In this document: positions 1 through 6,875 of the stretch, piece after piece
Layout: the number at the start of each line of letters is the position of its first letter
How positions within the stretch are numbered: the stretch's first letter is position 1
NCBI GenBank assembly: GCA_900554545.1
Contig: USHW01000016.1
Location: 1-38,116 of the forward strand
Length of the DNA: 38,116 nucleotides
DNA from: an uncultured Prevotella sp.
Lineage (GTDB): Bacteria > Bacteroidota > Bacteroidia > Bacteroidales > Bacteroidaceae
Direction: 5' to 3'
Position numbers and translations under genes: made by a program
The notes under the pieces: generated by a model
Told to the model about the DNA's origin: nothing
What the model saw: only the letters and a program-made list of their open reading frames with translations
The model's database searches: none

Positions 1-456
1 GAAGCGCCAGCAGAAGGGGTGGAGGCGGCGCCCGTGTCGCAGCGTCCGGCATCCGTGCCCGACACCGGGAATGACGACGAAGAGCCCGATTTCGAGGAGA
101 TTACCCTTGCAGGGAACGGGGCGCCGAATAACGGGGCCGTACTGGGCGAAGTGATCAACCATGACAAACAGACGCTGGCCGATACGATTGTGCCGCCGCG
201 CGACATGGCCTCGGAACTGCGCCGCAGCGAGCCCGTCACCGACCTGAGGCGCGCCATCGGCATCAACGACAAGTTCCTGATGATCCGCGACTTGTTCGAC
301 GGCGATGCCCGGGCTTACGAAGCGGCGCTCGACAAGCTCGATGCCTTCGGCGATTTTGACGACTGCATGATCTACATTGCCGAGAACTACGCCTGGAACG
401 CCAATTCCGACGGTGCGAAACTGCTGATGGAGCTGCTGGAACGCAAATTCGCTTGA
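1..456 (+). CDS. Conserved Bacteroidetes protein, 5' end cut by window edge
   Basis: The reading frame is open from the first base, so the true start lies upstream and only the last 151 codons are present. The GTG at 19 is in frame but has no claim to be the start. The first 70 residues are acidic and proline-rich, look disordered, and have no recognisable motif. The last 70 residues form a compact helical region beginning DLRRAIGINDKFLMIRDLF and ending in LLMELLERKF. I know this C-terminal pattern from uncharacterised Bacteroidetes proteins encoded next to rsmI; no function is established. The stop is four bases before the rsmI start, so the two are very probably cotranscribed. No signal peptide or membrane segment is visible in the part present. 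Confidence 0.8.
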   Translation, partial: EAPAEGVEAAPVSQRPASVPDTGNDDEEPDFEEITLAGNGAPNNGAVLGEVINHDKQTLADTIVPPRDMASELRRSEPVTDLRRAIGINDKFLMIRDLFDGDARAYEAALDKLDAFGDFDDCMIYIAENYAWNANSDGAKLLMELLERKFA

Positions 457-460
457 CGGC

Positions 461-1186
461 ATGGCAAAACTCTATATCGTGCCGACGCCGATCGGCAATC
501 TGGACGACATCACGCTGCGCGCGGTGAACGTGCTGCGCACGGTCGATTTCATTCTGGCCGAAGATACGCGCACGACGTCGTTTCTCCTCAAACACCTCGG
601 CATCGAGAAGAAGCTCCGGTCGCACCACAAGTTCAACGAACACGGAACGTCGGCCGCCATCGTAGAGCGGCTGAAAGCCGGCGCAACCATAGCCCTGATA
701 AGCGATGCCGGCACGCCGGGCATCAGCGACCCGGGCTTCTTCCTCGTGCGCGAGGCCGTCAATGCTGGCGTTGAAGTGCAGTGCCTACCGGGAGCCACGG
801 CCTTCGTTCCGGCACTGGTGTCGTCAGGACTGCCGTGCGAGCGCTTCTGCTTCGAAGGCTTCCTGCCTCAGAAAAAAGGCCGCGCTACACGCCTCGAAGC
901 ACTGAAGGACGAACAGCGCACCATGATATTCTACGAATCGCCATACCGGGTGCTAAAGACATTGCAGCAGCTGGCCGAGCACTTAGGCGGCGACCGCCGG
1001 GCAAGCGCATGCCGCGAAATATCCAAGATACACGAAGAAAGCGTGCGCGGAACGCTCGACGAACTGACAGCCCACTTCAAGGAAACCGCTCCGAAAGGCG
1101 AATTTGTCATCGTGGTTGAGGGGAAAAGCCACGCATCCGGCAAGCAACACGGCGGCGGCAGGCATGAAAACGGCACGGAACAATAA
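461..1186 (+). CDS. rsmI: 16S rRNA (cytidine(1402)-2'-O)-methyltransferase RsmI
   Basis: RsmI methylates the ribose of C1402 in the decoding centre of 16S rRNA using S-adenosylmethionine, in the cytoplasm. The protein begins MAKLYIVPTPIGNLDDITLR, the family's N-terminal signature. It continues with AEDTRTT (about residues 34-40), GTPGISDPGF (about 84-93), LPGATAFVPAL and the FYESPYR motif, all typical of the tetrapyrrole methylase fold. Its 241 residues are slightly long for the family: the last 18, rich in His and Gly, have no counterpart in the conserved domain and look like a dispensable tail. The ATG is four bases after the preceding stop, which supports an operon with the upstream gene. 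The identification is secure. Confidence 0.97.
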   Translation: MAKLYIVPTPIGNLDDITLRAVNVLRTVDFILAEDTRTTSFLLKHLGIEKKLRSHHKFNEHGTSAAIVERLKAGATIALISDAGTPGISDPGFFLVREAVNAGVEVQCLPGATAFVPALVSSGLPCERFCFEGFLPQKKGRATRLEALKDEQRTMIFYESPYRVLKTLQQLAEHLGGDRRASACREISKIHEESVRGTLDELTAHFKETAPKGEFVIVVEGKSHASGKQHGGGRHENGTEQ

Positions 1187-1220
1187 CCAGAGAAAAAGAC
1201 AACATTAACAAAAAACGAAT

Positions 1221-2069
1221 ATGAAAAAGGTATTATTATTTGCACTTTGCCTGTTCACACTGGCATCATGCAACAACGGAAAATCGCCGTCAGGCCCGTC
1301 TGACGACAGCCAAAAGGACTCTTTGCAGAAAATAATAGAGCAAAGGGACAACGAAATCAACGACATGATGGGCATCCTGAACGAAGTTGAAGAAGGCTTC
1401 CGCCTCATCAACGAGGCCGAAAACCGCGTAAGCGTGGCACGCAACGGAGAAGGAGCGAGCCGGAAACAGCAAATCCGCGAGAACATACAGTTCATACAAC
1501 AGCGCATGGCCGAGAACCGGGAGCTTATAGCAAAACTGCGCAACCAGGTTAAAAACGGCAGCATCAAAAGCGAACAACTGCAAAAAACCATTGAAAACCT
1601 GACAAAGCAGCTGGAAGAAAAAGACCACCAGATTAAAGACCTCTATGCACAGCTTGAAGCCAAGGACATACACATAGAGGAACTGCAGAACACAACAAAC
1701 ACGCTCAGCAAGAACGTGGATATACTGCAAGACGACAACGCCAAAAAGGCCAACACCATCAATACCCAGGACAAGCAGCTCAACACGGCATGGTATGTAT
1801 TCGGCACAAAGAAGGAGCTAAAAGAGCAGAACATCCTCGTAAACGGAAAAGTGCTTCAGGGAAACTTCAACAAAAACTACTTCACCAAAGTTGACATCCG
1901 CTCTCTGAAAGCAATAAAGCTGTACTCAAAGTCGGCAAAACTGCTCACCATGCACCCGTCAAGCAGCTACAAACTCGAACGCGACGCCCAGGGACAGTAC
2001 GTGCTCAACATCTCAAATCCGCAACTGTTCTGGAGCACAAGCAAATATCTCGTAGTACAGGTGAAATGA
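1221..2069 (+). CDS. Coiled-coil lipoprotein of unknown function
   Basis: The 282-residue product starts with MKKVLLFALCLFTLASCNNG, a signal peptide with a clear lipobox (LASC, Cys17), so it should be lipidated and held in the envelope. Residues of about 35-200 are almost all charged or polar heptads (KLRNQVKNG, ENLTKQLEEKDHQI, LEAKDIHIEELQN), predicted to form a long coiled coil. The last 80 residues (from about AWYVFGTKKELKEQN) look like a small mixed alpha/beta domain ending in WSTSKYLVVQVK. I recognise this as a recurrent Bacteroidales lipoprotein but know no function. It lies 34 bases after rsmI on the same strand, and may be cotranscribed or have its own promoter. A strong hairpin terminator follows. 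Confidence 0.88.
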   Translation: MKKVLLFALCLFTLASCNNGKSPSGPSDDSQKDSLQKIIEQRDNEINDMMGILNEVEEGFRLINEAENRVSVARNGEGASRKQQIRENIQFIQQRMAENRELIAKLRNQVKNGSIKSEQLQKTIENLTKQLEEKDHQIKDLYAQLEAKDIHIEELQNTTNTLSKNVDILQDDNAKKANTINTQDKQLNTAWYVFGTKKELKEQNILVNGKVLQGNFNKNYFTKVDIRSLKAIKLYSKSAKLLTMHPSSSYKLERDAQGQYVLNISNPQLFWSTSKYLVVQVK

Positions 2070-2122
2070 CATTGACGCACAGCTCCATGCAATCCGAAGC
2101 GTAAGACACATACAAAAACGAA

Positions 2123-2166
2123 CAGTCCCCGGACGCTTGCCTGAAGCGTCCGGGGACTGACGTTTT
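2123..2166. terminator. Bidirectional terminator between the lipoprotein gene and trxA
   Basis: A perfect 16-base inverted repeat (CAGTCCCCGGACGCTT at 2123-2138, its complement at 2144-2159) encloses a 5-base loop. A short T-containing tract follows on the plus strand, and an A-run precedes it (AAAAACGAA, 2115-2122), which gives a T-run on the minus strand. It lies between two genes that converge, so it probably ends both transcripts. Confidence 0.88.
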
Positions 2167-2182
2167 GCAGCCTGCACCGTTC

Positions 2183-2497
2183 TTACAACAGCGCGTCGAA
2201 CTTCTGTTGCAGGTTGGCCTTCGTAGTAGCGCCTACGAACCTGTCAACCAATTCCCCGTTCTTGAAAAACAGTATTGTCGGAATGCTGCGTATGCCGTAC
2301 TCCATGGCAATGTCGTCGTTCTCCTCGACATCACATTTGCCCACTACAATCTTGCCGTTATACATCTCCGCCAGCTCTCCTATTATCGGAGCAATGGCCT
2401 TGCACGGGCCACACCATGTAGCCCAAAAGTCAACTACTAAAGGCTTGTCGCCGTTTTTCAAGTTCTCGAAGTTCTCAGTCGTAATTTTTACTTCCAT
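2183..2497 (-). CDS. trxA: Thioredoxin
   Basis: This 104-residue cytoplasmic protein reduces disulfides in target proteins. It has the complete thioredoxin fold: the active site WCGPCK with redox cysteines 29 and 32, preceded by VVDFWATWC, the cis-proline motif SIPT (Pro73), and the C-terminal ILFFKNGELVDRFVGA segment. Length is normal for the family and there is no signal peptide, so it is the cytoplasmic form and not an exported thioredoxin-like protein. It lies downstream of dnaE on the same strand, separated by 162 bases that hold an AT-rich palindrome, so cotranscription with dnaE is possible but not shown. I see no clear TAnnTTTG box directly upstream. Confidence 0.97.
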   Translation of the reverse strand: MEVKITTENFENLKNGDKPLVVDFWATWCGPCKAIAPIIGELAEMYNGKIVVGKCDVEENDDIAMEYGIRSIPTILFFKNGELVDRFVGATTKANLQQKFDALL

Positions 2498-2568
2498 TGT
2501 TTCTATCTTTTATGTTAATAAAATATTGTCTTTCATCATTTCACCAACAAACAGCGTGCCAAGAAACA

Positions 2569-2660
2569 GTTAAGAGTTAAGTATTAAGAATTAAGAAAAT
2601 TGGCATCATTATGTGCCTCTTTGTCAGGTATTACTTAATTCTTAACTCTTGATTCTTGAT
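2569..2660. repeat. AT-rich imperfect palindrome between dnaE and trxA
   Basis: The left arm (TAAGAGTTAAGTATTAAGAATTAAG, 2571-2595, apart from a short insertion) is complementary to CTTAATTCTTAACTCTT at 2634-2650. The style (GAGTTAAGAATTAAG) resembles the AT-rich palindromes at 23619 and 26892 but the sequence is distinct. It may act as a weak processing or termination signal between dnaE and trxA. Confidence 0.6.
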
Positions 2661-5600
2661 TAATTTATCTTGTAACCCAACGCTTCATTCTCCTTGATAA
2701 ATGTCATCAGTTCACGGCTTATATCAACTTTCCCATACTTGCTGCGAAGCCCGAAGGGGCGGTTTGACGCACCGTCGTACACCAGGAAATAAAGCTGTGT
2801 GTTGCCGGGGCTGTCGTTTATCACCGAGACAAGGTCTGTAACGACGGTATCGTCAATCTTGTCCGCGTTGACAGTTATTGTCAGCCGTTCTATCTTTTGG
2901 TCCTTCACAGTCTGCAGATACTGAATGTCCGTGACGCGCATCTCCATCATGTCACTGCCGCGGAAACGCTGTACAAACTGCGCCTTCACCAAGACCGTGC
3001 AGCCTTCAACGAGCATTCCTTTCCACTTTCCCCACTCTTCGCCGAAGAACGCCAGCTCGCCAGAGCCTTCAAAGTCCTCTATTGTGACAAAGCCGCACGG
3101 CTTGCCGTTCTTCGTGAACTTGCTGCGCACCATGGTTACGATGCCTCCCAACAGCACTTCCTGCTTTTTCTGAAGCTCTATCTTGTCGGCAAGCTCGGCG
3201 CAATGGGTGTTACACATGTTTTTCAGTATTACCTCGTAATCGTCCAACGGATGCGCCGACAGGTATATTCCGACAAGGTCTCGCTCGCGGTTGAGCTTCT
3301 CGATGCTGCTCCACGACTCGCCCTCAGGTATCGGCGGAGTGGCTATGTCAACGTCATCCATGCCCCCGAAGAGCGAGTTCTGCGCCGTGTTCTTCTCCTG
3401 TTGGTACAGCTGTCCGTAACGTATGAGCGTGTCAAGGAAGGCGTCTCCTTTGGCGTTTTTGCCGAAATAGTCCTCCCTCTTTATCTTGAAACTGTCAAAA
3501 CCGCCGCTCAGGGCAAGGCTCTCGAAACATTTTCGGTTGCAGGCTGTCAGGTTGACACGCTGCACCAGGTCGAAGATATCCTTGTACGGGCCGTTCTTCT
3601 CGCGTTCGTCTATTATGGCTTCGGCGGCTGCCGTACCCATGCCTTTTATGGCGGCAAGGCCGAAACGGATAGCTCCCTGCTTGTTCACGCTGAACTTCTG
3701 GCGGCTCTCGTTTACGTCAGGGCCGAGCGTCTTTATGCCCATGGCCTTGCATTCGTCCATGAGCTTGGTTATTTCATTTATGTTAGTGACGTTGCGGCTC
3801 ATGTTGGCGGCCATGTATTCGGCCGGATAATGCGCCTTTAGATAAGCCGTCTGGTAGGCCACCCATGAATAACACGTGGCGTGACTCTTGTTGAACGCGT
3901 AGCTGGCAAACTTCTTCCAGTCCTCCCATATCTTGTGAAGCACCTCGTGCTTGTAGCCGTTCTTCTCGCCGCCTTCATAGAAAAGCCCCTCCAAGTGGTT
4001 CATCTTCTCTATCTGTTTCTTACCCATCGCCTTACGCAACGTGTCGCTCTGGCCTCGCGTAAAGCCGGCCAGCTGGCGGCTTAGGAGCATGACCTGCTCC
4101 TGATAGACGGTTATTCCGTATGTGTCCTTGAGGTATTTCTCCATGCAAGGTATGTCATACGTTATCTTCGACGGGTCGCGCTTGCGCTCGATGAACTGCG
4201 GAATGTAGTCCATAGGGCCGGGCCTGTAGAGGGCGTTCATGGCTATAAGGTCCTCGAACACGGTAGGATGCAGCTCGCGGAGGTACTTCTGCATGCCCGA
4301 CGACTCAAACTGGAACGTGCCTATCGTGCGGCCTTCGCTGTACAGCTGGTACGTCTCAGGGTCGTCAATCGGAATGTTGTCAAGGTCGATTACCTTGCCC
4401 GTAGTAAGGCGGATGTTCTCCACCGCCTCTTTCAGGATGGACAAAGTCTTCAGTCCGAGGAAGTCCATCTTGATAAGTCCGGTCTCCTCAATCACGCTGC
4501 CTTCATACTGTGTGCAGAGCAACTTGTGGCCGGTCTCCTTGTCGTCGGCCGTCGAAACGGGCACCCAATCGCTGATAGGGTCACGGCAGATGATGGTTCC
4601 GCAGGCGTGTATGCCGGTGTTGCGCACGTTGCCCTCAAGCATCTTGGCATACTCTATGGTCTCACGCATGCGCGGGTCGGCAGAAGCCTCGGCCTCGCGC
4701 AGCTCCGGCACGCATTTGATTGCGTTGGTAAGGTTCATCTTCAAGCCGTCAGGCAGACGGTCGGGTATGGCCTTGCACAGGCGGTTCGACTCCTCCAAGG
4801 GCAGCTTCTCCACACGCGCCACGTCCTTGATGGCCAGCTTCGTGGCCATAGTGCCGTATGTAATGATGTGCGCCACCTTGTCGGCACCGTATTTCTCGGT
4901 CACCCAGTCGAGCACCTTTCCGCGTCCGTCGTCGTCGAAGTCGGTATCAATATCGGGCAGCGAAATACGGTCGGGGTTGAGGAAACGCTCGAACAGCAGG
5001 TCGTATTTTATCGGGTCAATCTTCGTTATGCCAAGACAGTAGGCCACGACAGAGCCTGCTGCGCTGCCACGTCCCGGCCCGACCATCACCCCGAGCCGGT
5101 CGCGCGCGGAGTTGATGAAGTCCTGCACTATGAGGAAGTAGCCGGGGAAACCCATCGTCTTCATTATGTAAAGCTCGAAGTTCACGCGCTCCTTCACCTC
5201 GTCGGTCAGCGGGTCGCCGTACAGTTTCTTAGCTCCTTCGTACGCAAGCTTGGCCAGATAGTCGGCCTCGAACTTTATTCGGTATATCTTGTCGTAACCT
5301 CCGAGCTTCTTGATTTTCTTCTCCCCTTCCTCACGCGACAGCACAACGTTGCCGTTTTCGTCCTGTGTGAACTCGTCATAAAGCTGCTCTTCGGTGAACT
5401 TCTTGCGGTATTCCTCCTCCGTGCCGAACTCCTCCGGGATGGGGAAAAACGGCATGATGGGGGCGTGGTCGATGCTGTACTGCTCAACTTTATCAAGCAC
5501 TTCGCACGTGTTTGCAAGCGCTTCGGGCACGTCGGCAAACACCTCGTTCATTTCCTCGCGCGTCTTGAACCACTCCTGTTTGGAGTAAAGCATACGGTTG

Positions 5601-6364
5601 GGGTCGTCCAAATCCTTGTTGGTTGACAAGCACAAGAGGCGGTCGTGAGCCTCGGCGTTCTCCTCGTCTACGAAGTGACAGTCGTTGGTACATACCAATT
5701 TTATGCCGTACTTTGCAGCCAGCTTCATCAGCACCTTGTTCGCTTTCTGCTGCAAGGGGTATGTCTCGCGGTTGGCGCGGATGTGCGGGTCTTTCACCTG
5801 ATGGCGCTGAAGCTCAAGGTAATAGTCGTCGCCGAACACGCGCTTATACCACTCCACGGCCTCCTCAGCCCCCTCGATGTCGCCCTTCAGTATCTTTGCA
5901 GGCACTTCGCCGGCGATGCACGCCGAGCAGACTATCAGCCCCTCGTGGTATGCCTCAAGGTCGGCGCGGTCGGTACGGGGTCGCATGTAGAAGCCGTCAA
6001 CCCACGCGCGGCTAACCAACTTGACAAGGTTCTTGTATCCCTGGTAGTTCTTTGCCAACACGATAAGGTGGTAACCGCCCTGGTCGCCGTGCTCTTTCAC
6101 CTTGTCCTCCTTCGTATGCCGGGCCACGTACATCTCGCAGCCGAGTATGGGCTTGAACTCCGGCTTGCCCTGCTCTTTCAGTTCGCCGTTCTTCTTCTTG
6201 CAGTAGTTGAAAAACTCCTTTATGGCGAACATGTTGCCGTGGTCAGTCACAGCCATGCCCCGCATACCGTCGGCCACGGCCTTGTCAACGAGCTTCTTTA
6301 CGCTGGCCTGTCCGTCGAGTATGCTGTAATAAGTATGTACGTGAAGGTGGACGAAATCTTGCAT
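2660..6364 (-). CDS. dnaE: DNA polymerase III subunit alpha
   Basis: This is the catalytic subunit of the replicative polymerase, 1234 residues from the chosen start. The N-terminus MQDFVHLHVHTYYSILDGQAS carries the HxHxH motif of the PHP domain (about 5-270). The palm holds PDIDTDFDDDGRG (about residues 468-480), with two of the catalytic aspartates. FEDLIAMNALYRPGPMDYI follows in the fingers region. A helix-hairpin-helix (RFGLAAIKGMGTAAAEAI) lies in the last third, and an OB fold (VLLGGIVTMVRSKFTKNGKP) near residue 1080. The reading frame stays open to a TTG at 6427, but the ATG at 6364 fits the family's N-terminus and lies 28 bases after the expected transcription start of a good promoter (6397-6428). 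Length is typical of Bacteroidetes DnaE. Confidence 0.97.
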   Translation of the reverse strand: MQDFVHLHVHTYYSILDGQASVKKLVDKAVADGMRGMAVTDHGNMFAIKEFFNYCKKKNGELKEQGKPEFKPILGCEMYVARHTKEDKVKEHGDQGGYHLIVLAKNYQGYKNLVKLVSRAWVDGFYMRPRTDRADLEAYHEGLIVCSACIAGEVPAKILKGDIEGAEEAVEWYKRVFGDDYYLELQRHQVKDPHIRANRETYPLQQKANKVLMKLAAKYGIKLVCTNDCHFVDEENAEAHDRLLCLSTNKDLDDPNRMLYSKQEWFKTREEMNEVFADVPEALANTCEVLDKVEQYSIDHAPIMPFFPIPEEFGTEEEYRKKFTEEQLYDEFTQDENGNVVLSREEGEKKIKKLGGYDKIYRIKFEADYLAKLAYEGAKKLYGDPLTDEVKERVNFELYIMKTMGFPGYFLIVQDFINSARDRLGVMVGPGRGSAAGSVVAYCLGITKIDPIKYDLLFERFLNPDRISLPDIDTDFDDDGRGKVLDWVTEKYGADKVAHIITYGTMATKLAIKDVARVEKLPLEESNRLCKAIPDRLPDGLKMNLTNAIKCVPELREAEASADPRMRETIEYAKMLEGNVRNTGIHACGTIICRDPISDWVPVSTADDKETGHKLLCTQYEGSVIEETGLIKMDFLGLKTLSILKEAVENIRLTTGKVIDLDNIPIDDPETYQLYSEGRTIGTFQFESSGMQKYLRELHPTVFEDLIAMNALYRPGPMDYIPQFIERKRDPSKITYDIPCMEKYLKDTYGITVYQEQVMLLSRQLAGFTRGQSDTLRKAMGKKQIEKMNHLEGLFYEGGEKNGYKHEVLHKIWEDWKKFASYAFNKSHATCYSWVAYQTAYLKAHYPAEYMAANMSRNVTNINEITKLMDECKAMGIKTLGPDVNESRQKFSVNKQGAIRFGLAAIKGMGTAAAEAIIDEREKNGPYKDIFDLVQRVNLTACNRKCFESLALSGGFDSFKIKREDYFGKNAKGDAFLDTLIRYGQLYQQEKNTAQNSLFGGMDDVDIATPPIPEGESWSSIEKLNRERDLVGIYLSAHPLDDYEVILKNMCNTHCAELADKIELQKKQEVLLGGIVTMVRSKFTKNGKPCGFVTIEDFEGSGELAFFGEEWGKWKGMLVEGCTVLVKAQFVQRFRGSDMMEMRVTDIQYLQTVKDQKIERLTITVNADKIDDTVVTDLVSVINDSPGNTQLYFLVYDGASNRPFGLRSKYGKVDISRELMTFIKENEALGYKIN

Positions 6365-6396
6365 ATCCTTTATCCGTAGTATTTCCGTTGGAGCGT

Positions 6397-6428
6397 CAAA
6401 GTTAAGATGAAAAAACGAGACGGCCAAA
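6397..6428 (-). promoter_or_regulatory. Probable dnaE promoter (Bacteroidetes type)
   Basis: On the minus strand TTTG (6428-6425) is followed after 20 bases by TAACTTTG (6404-6397), matching the -33/-7 consensus TTTG-N19/20-TAnnTTTG. The predicted start would leave about 28 bases before the dnaE ATG. A very similar stretch lies at 10096-10127. Confidence 0.65.
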
Positions 6429-6656
6429 ATATATTTGTGAAAAAACGGTTAGGCTGACAAACAGTCACACCTTGCGCCCGGCATGACAGACAGTCATGCC
6501 CCGTTAAGTTTTCTTAAACAGCGTAACGTTGACGCTTCAGGAAGGCCGTCGGCGAGCGGCGGTACGCCGTTTGGCAAAAACAAGACCGTTTTCAGGCGGC
6601 AAACGTAAGCATTTGAGGCACAAGATGTTACATCAAATCACAATTTTTCATGTTTT
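6429..6656. other. Intergenic DNA between dnaE and the beta-helix gene
   Basis: No coding region or RNA is supported here. It contains a short inverted repeat (GGCATGAC at 6480-6487 and GTCATGCC at 6493-6500) and GC-rich segments with no clear function. The rest of the gap, to 6875, holds a 22-base array and a hairpin. Confidence 0.5.
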
Positions 6657-6744
6657 CGTTTGCCGCCTTTTACGTTGCAAAAGGTAACCTTTTGCAACGT
6701 AAAAGGCCGTGTTTTGCAAGGCGAAAGGCCGTCAACGGCAAACA
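6657..6744. repeat. 22-base-period palindrome array, copy A
   Basis: Four 15-base units start at 6657, 6679, 6701 and 6723, separated by 7-base spacers (ACGTTGC, GCAACGT, GCAAGGC). The second unit, AAAAGGTAACCTTTT, is a near-perfect palindrome. With its flanking units it forms an inverted repeat with 21-base perfect arms around one central base (6665-6707). The outer units have drifted from the AAAAGGYNRYCTTTT consensus. Confidence 0.85.
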
Positions 6745-6746
6745 GA

Positions 6747-6779
6747 AAAGCGGCCAAAACATATTGTTTTGACCGCTTT
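6747..6779. terminator. Hairpin after the beta-helix gene, possible terminator
   Basis: AAAGCGGCCAAAACA (6747-6761) pairs with TGTTTTGACCGCTTT (6765-6779) with one mismatch and a 3-base loop. It lies about 100 bases beyond the end of the minus-strand beta-helix gene. The T-run that should follow is weak, so its role as a terminator is uncertain. It could also be the degenerate tail of array A. Confidence 0.45.
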
Positions 6780-6875
6780 CGCCTTCTTTTTCAGCCATTA
6801 ACCGGCCGCTTTTCCGCCGTTTTCAGTCCTTCAGGCAGCCGCCGACGGCACTGCCGGAAGCTATTTTGCGGAAAA

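Noticed and set aside
4268..5626. Long open frame of 452 codons on the plus strand opposite dnaE
   Set aside because: It is a shadow of the high-GC dnaE frame, has no domain-like sequence, and is fully inside a conserved essential gene.
6365..6427. Upstream extension of dnaE to the TTG at 6427
   Set aside because: The added 21 residues lie over the promoter and are not part of the family's N-terminus, which begins at MQDFVHLHVH.
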